NCBI RefSeq assembly: GCF_000969825.1
Contig: NZ_KQ033919.1
Location: 2,722,671 to 2,786,670, forward strand
Reading direction: 5' to 3'
DNA from: Parabacteroides gordonii MS-1 = DSM 23371
GTDB lineage: Bacteria > Bacteroidota > Bacteroidia > Bacteroidales > Tannerellaceae
Length of the DNA: 64,000 bases
Shown here: positions 36,176-44,447 of the stretch, in pieces
Numbering within the stretch: position 1 is the stretch's first letter
Layout: the number at the start of each line of letters is the position of its first letter
Position numbers and translations under genes: made by a program
The notes under the pieces: generated by a model
What the model was told of the DNA's origin: nothing
Database searches by the model: none
The model's input: only the letters and a program-made list of their open reading frames with translations

Positions 36176-36263
36176 TTTTCAATAGGGCGAAACTTTTGTT
36201 TCCTACCGATGAAACTTTTGTTTCACAAGGAAGAAACATTTGTTTCATCGGCGGGAAACTTTT
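36176..36263. repeat. Hairpin array C: four 22-nt dyad units between convergent genes
   Basis: Units at 36176-36197, 36198-36219, 36220-36241 and 36242-36263, each (G)TTTC-N8-GAAAC-N4, the same plan and arm sequence as array A. Spacers are AATAGGGC, CTACCGAT, ACAAGGAA and ATCGGCGG; the second and fourth are reverse complements at 6 of 8 positions. The array occupies most of the gap between the GH31 and GH89 stops and could end transcription from both sides. Confidence 0.88.
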
Positions 36264-36280
36264 TCAAGGATGGCAAGGTC

Positions 36281-38449
36281 TCAACGACAAGTGTGTGGGA
36301 AAATCTCCTTGAATATACGTTTTACTGTCGGAATACAATCACCTTCCGGTTTAAATGAATACGGATTAGTAGCCTTTGTCCAGGGTTCTTCCAACGCATA
36401 AAAGTCTATCTCTTCCGGTTTTTCTCCTTCCATCTTCAGGGAAAGATTATCGAAATAATGTTTCCATCGCATATAATAAAAATCTTTCAATATCCCGTTC
36501 CATTCTTTGTGTGCATAATCTCTTAAGCCACCTTCTTCGGCTGCCTGCCGATTGCCCCAGGTTGTTATTTGTACTCTGGCATTCCATTCATATAAATCCT
36601 TTTCTTCCGAGGTATTTCCCAGGTTGCGAGCCTGAGTGATCCAGTTACCTACCATAAACTCCCGGCGGGTTCCCAATAACTCATCCTGTAGAAGGATCAG
36701 TTGCAAGAAATGTTGGGAAGCAAGGTTGAACAGTGGTTTATCTCCTGAAGCATAAGCTGCCATAACCGCTTTATATAAAAGGCGTCCTTTTTCCGCAATA
36801 GCCTGGCGAACGATATCAACCAGGTCATATTCGAAGTTATTGTTTCCTTTATATTGATCGGCAACCGATACCATCAGGCGTGCGGCACGTATAACATCCT
36901 GAGGATTGTAATAGTCGGACATCTCCGACCAACTGGATGCCTGATAAGCATGTTCCGACGGGCGGGCACAAAAGATAGACTCATGTGTCCCCTGCTGTAC
37001 GGATTGTGGCGGACAGTTGTAGATAGAGTTGCTAAGTATCGTCCAGGCCTCTTCCACTGTTTTGTTTTCTGTCCCGTAACGGGCACGGATATAACTTGCC
37101 AACCATTCATCTTTACAGAACTTGTCCTTCCTCCAGGGTAATTCGGTTAATAATTCGTACATGACCGGATTGTTCTCGCTACCCTCCATCGTCATACCGA
37201 CACCGCATAGTGTTTTACCGGAAGAACTCTCTTTCGCCTTATAGTATTCATCGATTACATGAGCCATCTTTCCATGCAGACCGATATTACCACCATAATT
37301 CAGCAGCATACAATAGATCCATTTATGTTGGCCGAATCCGTTTTTACGATACCATGTCGACTCCGGATCTCCCCATTGCGGACGACTTTCAGCAAACAAA
37401 TCCAGAACGATCATGTCTCCTGCATTCAGATGTTCTATCATTTGAGGACGTGGATTGGCTTGCCATGCCTGTGCTACCCAGACTGCTTTCGGGTTGGTTT
37501 TCTTCATGGCGGACATGATTGCTTTTCCGGCAGCATCCAGGTCTACTCCGGCAACGCTGCCTCCTTCATGGAATGGATCCATGCTGTAATAGTTTGCTTT
37601 ACCGAATAATTTCTCCATCTCTTTGTAATAGAGAGAGGCTATTTCCTGAAAGCGAGGATCTGTAGGTTGAAGGAAAGCCGGACGACGATAACCGCACCAT
37701 AATCCGGGATCAGAGACATTCAGCCCCAGTTTTTCTTTTGCATTGTGAGGAACCATCCCGGAGTAGCCGGGCAATACCGGTTCAATACCGTATTCACGCA
37801 TGCGTTTCAGTATCTTTTTTTGCAAAGCAATCTGTTGTTGATACCAGCTGTCGGGATTAGGGCCTCCCCAACCTTCCAGGTTGTTCATCAGCCACCATGC
37901 CATAAAACCGGGGCCGGCGATAAATTCATTGATCTCCTCTTTGGTGTATCCTAACTTTTTCAACACATTATACCAGACGCCTTCTACACCTGCCATAGCC
38001 AGTGGCAGGTTAATGCCATGCAAAGCCATCCAGTCGATTTCTTCCTCCCAACGGTTCCAGTCCCAAAAGGCCATCGTATAGGAGAATGTACAATAATTGA
38101 AATCATACCGAAGCTTCATCTCTGTCTCGTGCCTTTCTTTATTTGACACCGACGGAAGAATTTCCGGAAGTTTAGCCTGCATACCGTTCCAGGACAGATG
38201 GATACCGGCATGATATTTCAGATACCAGTTTATTCCGGTTGCAATACTTACATAGTTGTTACCGCGGATGACAACTTTCTCTCCTTTTTGATCCAGTTCA
38301 AAAAAGTCGGTGGGTGATTTTACTTGTTCGATAATGAACTTACGGGAGGCGCCTTTGTCTATGCGCTCCAACAAACCGTCTATCGGACTTGCCTGTAAAG
38401 AAAAAGAGAAACAGACAAGAAAAAATAAGATTAAGTGTTTACTGTTCAT
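36281..38449 (-). CDS. Alpha-N-acetylglucosaminidase, GH89 (NAGLU family)
   Basis: 722 aa with a signal peptide (MNSKHLILFFLVCFSFSLQA). N-terminal domain, residues about 20-110 (VVIRGNNYVSIATGINWYLK), then the (beta/alpha)8 catalytic domain with the family's hallmark stretches: YCTFSYTMAFWDWNRWEEEI, HGINLPLAMAGVEGVWY, GPGFMAWWLMNNLEGWGGP and YSMDPFHEGG. Then comes the helical C-terminal domain (about 450-722). It removes terminal alpha-linked GlcNAc, for example from heparan-type chains or from the alpha-1,4-GlcNAc caps of gastric mucin O-glycans. It is the only PUL1 gene on the minus strand and has its own promoter and an odd upstream region (SusC relic). Confidence 0.95.
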   Translation of the reverse strand: MNSKHLILFFLVCFSFSLQASPIDGLLERIDKGASRKFIIEQVKSPTDFFELDQKGEKVVIRGNNYVSIATGINWYLKYHAGIHLSWNGMQAKLPEILPSVSNKERHETEMKLRYDFNYCTFSYTMAFWDWNRWEEEIDWMALHGINLPLAMAGVEGVWYNVLKKLGYTKEEINEFIAGPGFMAWWLMNNLEGWGGPNPDSWYQQQIALQKKILKRMREYGIEPVLPGYSGMVPHNAKEKLGLNVSDPGLWCGYRRPAFLQPTDPRFQEIASLYYKEMEKLFGKANYYSMDPFHEGGSVAGVDLDAAGKAIMSAMKKTNPKAVWVAQAWQANPRPQMIEHLNAGDMIVLDLFAESRPQWGDPESTWYRKNGFGQHKWIYCMLLNYGGNIGLHGKMAHVIDEYYKAKESSSGKTLCGVGMTMEGSENNPVMYELLTELPWRKDKFCKDEWLASYIRARYGTENKTVEEAWTILSNSIYNCPPQSVQQGTHESIFCARPSEHAYQASSWSEMSDYYNPQDVIRAARLMVSVADQYKGNNNFEYDLVDIVRQAIAEKGRLLYKAVMAAYASGDKPLFNLASQHFLQLILLQDELLGTRREFMVGNWITQARNLGNTSEEKDLYEWNARVQITTWGNRQAAEEGGLRDYAHKEWNGILKDFYYMRWKHYFDNLSLKMEGEKPEEIDFYALEEPWTKATNPYSFKPEGDCIPTVKRIFKEIFPHTCR

Positions 38450-38460
38450 GGTAATTTAGT

Positions 38461-38501
38461 TTTTAAAAAAGAAAAGCCGTTTTTACAGACATACTTTTCT
38501 T
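38461..38501 (-). promoter_or_regulatory. Hairpin with T-run in the 5' leader of the GH89 gene
   Basis: On the minus strand AAGAAAAG (38494-38501) pairs with CTTTTCTT (38469-38476) and six T in all follow, about 15 nt before the ATG. It looks like a weak terminator inside the leader, so attenuation is possible; the AT-rich stem makes this uncertain. Confidence 0.35.
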
Positions 38502-38507
38502 ATGATG

Positions 38508-38515
38508 CAAATATA
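38508..38515 (-). promoter_or_regulatory. Promoter -7 box for the GH89 gene
   Basis: TATATTTG on the minus strand, 58 nt upstream of the ATG at 38449. No -33 box was recognised. Confidence 0.5.
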
Positions 38516-38565
38516 AGTTTTATTCTTTAAAAGGTGTGATTTAATATTCCTGCATCGGCCGAAGA

Positions 38566-38643
38566 TCAGTTCTCCGATGGATAATTCAATATTTTTATGC
38601 TTCTTTTTAGGTTTGCAGAAGCAAGTATACGTCTATTATTCAT
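38566..38643 (-). pseudogene. Relic of a susC start (first about 19 codons)
   Basis: On the minus strand an ATG at 38641-38643 opens a 25-codon frame MNNRRILASANLKRSIKIL followed by unrelated residues and TGA. The active PUL1 SusC begins MNNQRIVAFVNLKRAINIM, so 13 of the first 19 residues are shared, and the DNA upstream (to about 38735) matches the susC 1 leader including its hairpin. After codon 19 the similarity stops. This is the 5' end of a lost or never complete susC copy, or a leader captured by the GH89 gene, which lies downstream on the same strand. Confidence 0.75.
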
Positions 38644-38661
38644 ACTTTTGAGCGTTTTAAG

Positions 38662-38695
38662 ATTAAACATTATTCCACGGCAATGGAAGTTTAAT
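38662..38695 (-). repeat. Inverted copy of the susC 1 leader hairpin
   Basis: Outer arms ATTAAAC/GTTTAAT and inner arms TTCCA/TGGAA are the same as at 19281-19315, in opposite orientation; only the bulge differs (ATTA instead of ACATT on the plus strand). The similarity extends from about 38585 to 38735. The rest of the 377-bp gene-free stretch 38450-38826 holds the GH89 promoter on one side and the sigma 2 promoter on the other. Confidence 0.8.
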
Positions 38696-38769
38696 TGAAT
38701 CACGCATTTTAGAAGAGAGGATCCGGCAAGATTCTCTCTTCTTTATTTCGGATAAGACTCTGGCACTGC

Positions 38770-38786
38770 CGAATATCAAATATTCG
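38770..38786. promoter_or_regulatory. Operator-like dyad upstream of sigma gene 2
   Basis: CGAATAT-CAA-ATATTCG, a perfect 7-bp inverted repeat with a 3-nt centre, covering the -33 region of the sigma 2 promoter (its -7 box starts 10 nt downstream). This geometry suits a dimeric regulator. Confidence 0.5.
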
Positions 38787-38796
38787 AATAAATATT

Positions 38797-38804
38797 TATC
38801 TTTG
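38797..38804 (+). promoter_or_regulatory. Promoter -7 box for sigma gene 2
   Basis: TATCTTTG, 22 nt before the ATG at 38827. Confidence 0.6.
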
Positions 38805-38826
38805 CCTCAATAAAGAGAGGAGAGAG

Positions 38827-39423
38827 ATGGAAAAGCACACACTGAAGAATATTGATATCGCTTTATTGAAGCGCCTGAAGGAAGGAGATGAGGCTGCTTT
38901 CGAATCTATTTATTGGAAATACAATTCTCATGTCTTTAATTTTATTAACTCATTATTATACGATAGGATCTTATCTGAAGATATTACCCAAAGTGTTTTC
39001 ATGAAGATATGGGAGAAGCATGAATCGATCGACCTGGATAAAGGGTTTGATGCTTATCTGTTCACAATAGCCCGTAATATGGTTTATAAGGAAACGGAAA
39101 ATCGGTTGTTATCTGAATCCGCTTTTTATGCATTATCCCAGCAGCAAACGAATGAAGATGTCTTGACCGAAGAAAAAATTGATGCAGACTCATTACGTTT
39201 GTATATTGATAAACTGATAGAACAATTACCCCTTTCCCGAAAAGAAATCTTTAAATTAAGTAGAAGAGACCACCTGTCGAATAAAGAAATTGCTATCCGT
39301 CTGTCAATCTCCGAGAAGACGGTTGAAACTCAGCTTTATCGTTCGTTGCGTTTCCTGAAACAGAAATTATCTGATGATAATTTGTTGGCTATATTATTAG
39401 TTATTTTGGCTAACGAATGTTAA
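38827..39423 (+). CDS. ECF RNA polymerase sigma factor, FecI-like (PUL2)
   Basis: 198 aa. Region 2: LKEGDEAAFESIYWKYNSHV and LSEDITQSVFMKIWEKHESI. Region 4: LPLSRKEIFKLSRRDHLSNK followed by EIAIRLSISEKTVETQLYRS. First gene of the sigma/FecR/SusC/SusD/esterase block; 64 nt before FecR 2. The promoter region carries a possible operator dyad that the other two sigma genes lack. Confidence 0.94.
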   Translation: MEKHTLKNIDIALLKRLKEGDEAAFESIYWKYNSHVFNFINSLLYDRILSEDITQSVFMKIWEKHESIDLDKGFDAYLFTIARNMVYKETENRLLSESAFYALSQQQTNEDVLTEEKIDADSLRLYIDKLIEQLPLSRKEIFKLSRRDHLSNKEIAIRLSISEKTVETQLYRSLRFLKQKLSDDNLLAILLVILANEC

Positions 39424-39427
39424 ATAC

Positions 39428-39460
39428 GTACTTTTTTCATTCCCCTTGTAAGGGATTCCC
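39428..39460 (+). promoter_or_regulatory. Conserved sequence and hairpin between sigma 2 and FecR 2
   Basis: GTACTTTTTTC (39428-39438) is identical to 18114-18124 in the same position of PUL1, and a short hairpin follows (CCCTTGTAAGGG is self-complementary). The third block has no such sequence; its gap holds array D. Confidence 0.4.
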
Positions 39461-39487
39461 CTTCTATTTGGATATATAACTTAAACG

Positions 39488-40507
39488 ATGACAAAAAATA
39501 ATATAAATATTGACTTGCTTGATCGCTTTATGCGTGGTGAAACATTGCCGGAAGAAGAACAGTTACTTCTGGAATGGTTCCGCAATTCGGCGTCCAAAGA
39601 TGAGATTCTAGAATTTTATCAACAGCGCTGGAGTGAGGTTCCTGAAGATGAATTGCCGGCAGAAATACAGGGACGTATGTACCTGCGTATCAAAGAGAGA
39701 ATGCATGAAATGGAAAACCTGCATAAAAAAGAGGAGGATAGAAAGAGATTCAAATTAAGATCGTCCTTTTCGCGTTTTCTACCTTATGCTGCCACTATTT
39801 TGTTATGCATAGGTATTTCATTCTCTTTTTACTTATACACTCAGAAGGATTTACCGATAACCAGTGAATATATAGTATCAGCAGAGAAGGGACAGAGAGC
39901 AAGTGTTACATTACCTGATGGGACCAAAGTATGGTTGAACTCTCATACTGAAATCCGTTATAAAAGTGATTATGGCCTAAAAGAACGTAATGTTTTTTTG
40001 AATGGTGAAGCTTATTTCGAGGTCTCAAAGGACAAGGAACATCGTTTTGTCGTGAATGCGGGGGAAATGGAGGTTGAAGCTTTGGGTACATCATTTAATG
40101 TGAAGGCTTATAAAGAAGATAAAAGTATTGTAGCAACGTTGTATAATGGAAGTATTCAGGCTACAGGTGGGGATCATTCGGTAATACTTTTACCGGATCA
40201 GCAAGTCCTGTTCAATCGTGAAAATAGACAGTTGAAAGTGGAACGACCGGATAATATTGCTTATTCCCGAATGTGGAGGGATAATGAATTGGCATTTAAA
40301 GGAGAGACTCTTTATGATATAGCCATCAGATTGAATCGGATCTATAATGTTCAGGTTGAATTTAAGTCAGAAAAGATCAAGCAGTATCGATTCTCCGGGG
40401 TTATAAAGAATAATAGTCTGGATAATGTGATTGAGATAATAAGTCTGACTGCTCCAATTTTATACGAAGCAAAAGAAGATACAATTATATTAAGTGAAAA
40501 ACGATAG
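39488..40507 (+). CDS. FecR-like anti-sigma factor (PUL2)
   Basis: 339 aa. Cytosolic sigma-binding part 1-95, with a helical N-terminus (LLDRFMRGETLPEEEQLLLE), a membrane segment at about 98-117 (FLPYAATILLCIGISFSFYL), a periplasmic FecR domain (ASVTLPDGTKVWLNSHTEIR, LNGEAYFEVSKDKEHRF) at about 125-225, and a DUF4974-type end (LYDIAIRLNRIYNVQVEFKS). Followed after 75 nt by a terminator-like hairpin, so susC 2 is probably transcribed from a separate, sigma-dependent promoter. Confidence 0.93.
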   Translation: MTKNNINIDLLDRFMRGETLPEEEQLLLEWFRNSASKDEILEFYQQRWSEVPEDELPAEIQGRMYLRIKERMHEMENLHKKEEDRKRFKLRSSFSRFLPYAATILLCIGISFSFYLYTQKDLPITSEYIVSAEKGQRASVTLPDGTKVWLNSHTEIRYKSDYGLKERNVFLNGEAYFEVSKDKEHRFVVNAGEMEVEALGTSFNVKAYKEDKSIVATLYNGSIQATGGDHSVILLPDQQVLFNRENRQLKVERPDNIAYSRMWRDNELAFKGETLYDIAIRLNRIYNVQVEFKSEKIKQYRFSGVIKNNSLDNVIEIISLTAPILYEAKEDTIILSEKR

Positions 40508-40582
40508 ATAGAATGTGAGAGGATAAAGGGAGTGTTAATCTTAAAATTGAATGCCTATGGAATAGTATTAATATAATGAAAA

Positions 40583-40626
40583 GGGACAACTATCATTGAA
40601 GTTGTCCCAATATCAAAGTTTTTTAG
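40583..40626 (+). terminator. Terminator after FecR 2
   Basis: A 9-bp stem GGGACAACT/AGTTGTCCC (40583-40591 / 40600-40608) followed after about 10 nt by a run of T. It separates sigma/FecR 2 from susC 2. Confidence 0.7.
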
Positions 40627-40651
40627 CTAAAATCGATAAATACATAAGACA

Positions 40652-40690
40652 CCTTTGAATTAAAGACAACTGGCAGGCTGTCTTTAAAGG
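40652..40690 (+). promoter_or_regulatory. susC 2 leader with two-tier hairpin
   Basis: Outer stem CCTTT (40652-40656) / AAAGG (40686-40690), inner stem AAAGACA/TGTCTTT (40662-40668 / 40679-40685) with a 5'-side bulge GAATT. The plan resembles the susC 1 leader hairpin, with different sequence. Confidence 0.5.
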
Positions 40691-40761
40691 CATTTCGTAT
40701 TCGATTTCAGCTTGTAAAGTTACTATATATAATCTATGTATTATCAAAAAAACACTTAAAA

Positions 40762-43700
40762 ATGAGTAACATCAAGCATTTTATAATACGGGCTTTATTT
40801 TGTAATATGATACTGGTTGTATCCGGTTTCATGACTATGGCCCAGGTTTCCCTTACAGTTAAAAATAAACCGGTAAGGGAAGTGATAGAGAAAATAGAGA
40901 AGACAAGCAATTATCGTTTTTTCTATAGTGAAGACCTTGCTGACTTGGATAAACGTATTTCTGTTGCTGCAGAGAATTCTGATATTAAAAAAGTCATGCA
41001 ACAGATTATGCAACAGACTAATATATCTTATTTTTTGAGAGAAAATAACCAGATTGTATTATCCTCGAAGTCAAAAAATCAACAGTCTCCCCAAAATGTA
41101 CAGATAAAAGGTACTGTCTCTGATGAAACAGGTGAACCTGTTATTGGTGTCAATGTTGTTGAAAAAGGAACATCAAACGGCACAATAACAGATTTGGATG
41201 GCCAATATTCATTGGAGCTTCAAAAAAATGATGGTACATTGATATTTTCTTATATAGGTTATGTTCCTAAAGAAGTTGATATACGTGGTAAATCTGTAGT
41301 TAATATAAAGTTATCCGAGAATGTAGAGCAGCTGAACGAGGTGGTTGTTACCGGGTATGGAGGAACGCAGGTACGTTCTAAACTGACGAATTCTATAGCG
41401 AGTGTGAAAGAGGAACATTTACAGGTTGGTATGTTCTCCAATCCGGCACAGGCTTTATCCGGTGCTGTATCAGGGATGAGAGTGATCCAGTCTACCGGAA
41501 ATCCGGGTGGAGTTCCAGAAATAGTTCTTCGTGGAGGTACCAATCTGGATGGAACAGGTGCTCCGTTGATTATTGTGGATGGACAGCAGCGTGAGAGTTT
41601 GAGTGATATTAATCCTGAAGATATAGAATCTATGGATGTACTGAAGGATGCCGGAGCGACAGCTTTATATGGTGCCCGGGCCAATAACGGAGTGGTATTA
41701 GTAACAACAAAAAGAGGTAAAGAAGGAAAGACTTCAGTAAATGTAAAAGCTAAATTAGGCTTTAATTATTACAACAGTCAATTCAAATTCTTGAATGCAA
41801 GGGACTATCTATATTGGATGCGGACATCTTTTCAACGTTCTGCCCAGATATTTAAAAGTGAAAAGGGAGAATGGGTAGGTACAACGGATATGAGTTCATT
41901 ATCTGCTCCGAAAGCTTACGGTACAGGTAATATTTATTGGGCGGATGCAGAAAGAAAAATACCAGCAATTGGAAATGAGGATGGGAATGCCATGTGGAGT
42001 CCGATGAATTATACACCGGATCTGGCATTTCTTTTAGATCAGGGCTGGCAGACCATGACCGATCCGGTTTATGGGGGAGAGATTATTTTTTATGACCATG
42101 ATATGGTTAAATCCAATATCCAGAGCCCCGCTATTACTCAGGACTACAATATGAATATATCAGGAGGAAATGATAAAGGCAGTTATTATGCCGGTTTGGG
42201 CTATAATCATTCGGAGGGGCTTCCGTTAGATAATTATTATCAACGTATCACAGCGACATTCAATGCTGATTATAAGATTCGCTCTTGGTTTACCTCATAT
42301 ACGAATTTTAATTTCTCGGATGCAAAATACAATCAATTGCCTAATGGGCGTGAATTGAACAGAGATTGGGAAGACCGGTATTTCACAGCAATCATATCTT
42401 GTCCTCCGACAGTTCGCGGTAGTGGGCCTAATGGCGAAGTTTTATTGGGGAATAAAAGTGATGCCGGTAATATGCAGGTAAACCTGGGACGTTTTATCAG
42501 AGATAATAATAACCGGAAGTTAACAGTAGGCCAGAGTTTTAAATTTGATATCCTGAAAAATTTATATCTGAAAATAGGTGCAATCTGGATGTATGATGAG
42601 GACTTGAATGAGCATTTTGATAAGGACTATCTTCAGTCTGCAGGGACATGGAATAGAACCAGAACATCTTCTGCAAAGTATCAACGCATTCACAAGCAGA
42701 CTTACAATGCTGTTGCCAATTATGATTTGGTATTTTTGCGGGAACATACATTAAATGCGTTGGTTGGTTTTGAATATTTTGATAATTATGTGAAGGGTTT
42801 CAGTGCTTCCGGTTCGGGTGCCCCCACGGATGATTTTGCAGATCTGGGATTGACATCTACTGAAGAGAAAAAGAGAGAGATCGATTCCTGGCATCAGCGG
42901 GAACGTATCACTTCTTTTTTTGGACGTATAAACTATGATTATAAAGGAAAATATTTATTATCGATGACTCTTCGTGATGATGGATATTCTTTATTGATGG
43001 GAAAAAACAGATGGGGGGTGTTTCCTGGTTTTTCTGCCGGATGGATTTTTGGAAGAGAGAAATTCATGGAACCGTTACAAGATATTTTTTCTTTCGCAAA
43101 ATTGAGACTTAGTTATGGGTTGAATGGGAATGTCTCCGGAATTGGGGCTTATGAACTACAAGGATCTTATGGGACAACTAATTACATGGGGAATATAGGC
43201 TTTATACTGGGAGGAGTTCCGGATCAAAGCGGCTTGCCGAATGAAAGTCTTAGATGGGAGAAGTCACAAACGGTAGAGGCCGGTTTGGATCTGGGCATAT
43301 TGGAAAATAAGATAAATGCCAACTTCACTTTTTATAACCGATTGACCCAGGATAAATATGCTGATATACCATTGCCGGGCTCTTCTGGTATTACTTCTTT
43401 TCGTACCAATAATGGAGAGATCAGAAACAGAGGTTTTGAGATGGAACTGTCTTTTAAAGTGTTGAATACAAAAGATTGGACATGGAATATACAATGGAAT
43501 GGAGCTTATAATATAAATAAGATCATAAAATTACCGGATAATGGCCTGGAGAGGAACCGGCAGAATGCATTTCAGGTATATGATCCTAAGAGCGGCAATT
43601 TAATGTGGGTAGGAGGATATCAGGAAGGACAAGAACCTGGTATGCTATATGCTTTTAAGGCAGAGGGTTTATACCGGGATGAAAGTGAAATTCCAGGGAA

Positions 43701-44418
43701 TCTGATAGATAAAACAAGTGGAAATAACGGTAGCAACGGTTTATGGCTATATGGGCCGGAAGCATGGGCAAAATTACCGGAATCGGAAAAGATTAAGTCG
43801 GATGGTAAAGCTGCGGCATTACCCATTCAGCCCGGAGATGTAAAATGGAAAGATGTAAATAATGATGGTGTTATTGATGATTATGATATGGTCAAGATGG
43901 GAAATACGGTGCCACATTGGACAGGTGGGCTGAGTACGACGCTTCGTTATAAGAACATCTCTTTATTTGCCAGAATGGATTATGCGCTAGATTATAAAAT
44001 AATAGATAACCGTACTCCGTGGATTATGGGGAATATGGTCGGCTACTATAATACGGTGGAGGCAACGAAGGACTCATGGACTCCATCTAATCCGAATGCC
44101 CAATATCCGACTTATACCTGGGCTGACCAATTGGAAAAAAGAAACTATGCAAGAAATTCTTCTATGTTTGTTTCCGAAGGCAGTTATCTGGCATTTAGAG
44201 AACTTTCGTTAATGTATGCATTGCCGAAAAGTTTATTGAGCAAATGGAATATTCAGGATTTGTCTTTTACTATTACCGGACAAAACTTAGGATATCTAAC
44301 TGCTGCCAAAAGTATATTCTCTCCGGAGTATTCAGAGGATGGAAGTGACAAATACCCTCATAACGGAGGATACCCATTGCCTAAATCTTTTATTTTAGGT
44401 ATAAATCTTACATTTTGA
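40762..44418 (+). CDS. SusC-like TonB-dependent transporter with STN domain (PUL2)
   Basis: 1218 aa, the longest of the three SusC proteins here. Signal peptide region to about residue 28, STN domain at about 30-105 (REVIEKIEKTSNYRFFYSED), carboxypeptidase-like domain (GTVSDETGEPVIGVNVVEKG), plug with LNEVVVTGYGGTQVRSKLTN and LIIVDGQQRESLSDINPEDI, barrel ending SFILGINLTF. Large extracellular loops explain the extra length. susD begins 30 nt downstream. The FecR/ECF pair upstream should control this gene. Confidence 0.96.
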   Translation: MSNIKHFIIRALFCNMILVVSGFMTMAQVSLTVKNKPVREVIEKIEKTSNYRFFYSEDLADLDKRISVAAENSDIKKVMQQIMQQTNISYFLRENNQIVLSSKSKNQQSPQNVQIKGTVSDETGEPVIGVNVVEKGTSNGTITDLDGQYSLELQKNDGTLIFSYIGYVPKEVDIRGKSVVNIKLSENVEQLNEVVVTGYGGTQVRSKLTNSIASVKEEHLQVGMFSNPAQALSGAVSGMRVIQSTGNPGGVPEIVLRGGTNLDGTGAPLIIVDGQQRESLSDINPEDIESMDVLKDAGATALYGARANNGVVLVTTKRGKEGKTSVNVKAKLGFNYYNSQFKFLNARDYLYWMRTSFQRSAQIFKSEKGEWVGTTDMSSLSAPKAYGTGNIYWADAERKIPAIGNEDGNAMWSPMNYTPDLAFLLDQGWQTMTDPVYGGEIIFYDHDMVKSNIQSPAITQDYNMNISGGNDKGSYYAGLGYNHSEGLPLDNYYQRITATFNADYKIRSWFTSYTNFNFSDAKYNQLPNGRELNRDWEDRYFTAIISCPPTVRGSGPNGEVLLGNKSDAGNMQVNLGRFIRDNNNRKLTVGQSFKFDILKNLYLKIGAIWMYDEDLNEHFDKDYLQSAGTWNRTRTSSAKYQRIHKQTYNAVANYDLVFLREHTLNALVGFEYFDNYVKGFSASGSGAPTDDFADLGLTSTEEKKREIDSWHQRERITSFFGRINYDYKGKYLLSMTLRDDGYSLLMGKNRWGVFPGFSAGWIFGREKFMEPLQDIFSFAKLRLSYGLNGNVSGIGAYELQGSYGTTNYMGNIGFILGGVPDQSGLPNESLRWEKSQTVEAGLDLGILENKINANFTFYNRLTQDKYADIPLPGSSGITSFRTNNGEIRNRGFEMELSFKVLNTKDWTWNIQWNGAYNINKIIKLPDNGLERNRQNAFQVYDPKSGNLMWVGGYQEGQEPGMLYAFKAEGLYRDESEIPGNLIDKTSGNNGSNGLWLYGPEAWAKLPESEKIKSDGKAAALPIQPGDVKWKDVNNDGVIDDYDMVKMGNTVPHWTGGLSTTLRYKNISLFARMDYALDYKIIDNRTPWIMGNMVGYYNTVEATKDSWTPSNPNAQYPTYTWADQLEKRNYARNSSMFVSEGSYLAFRELSLMYALPKSLLSKWNIQDLSFTITGQNLGYLTAAKSIFSPEYSEDGSDKYPHNGGYPLPKSFILGINLTF

Positions 44419-44447
44419 TAACTTGTTATGAACGAAAAATAAACGAT

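Noticed and set aside
19249-38735. The inverted repeat pair at 19.25 and 38.66 kb as ends of an invertible segment
   Set aside because: The similarity includes susC codons and ends there, there is no recombinase gene nearby, and the enclosed segment is 19 kb; a duplicated leader explains it better.
40530-40560. Part of the susC 1 leader (TTAATCTTAAAA) after FecR 2
   Set aside because: Only about 12 AT-rich bases match and the hairpin is absent, so it is not counted as a further copy.
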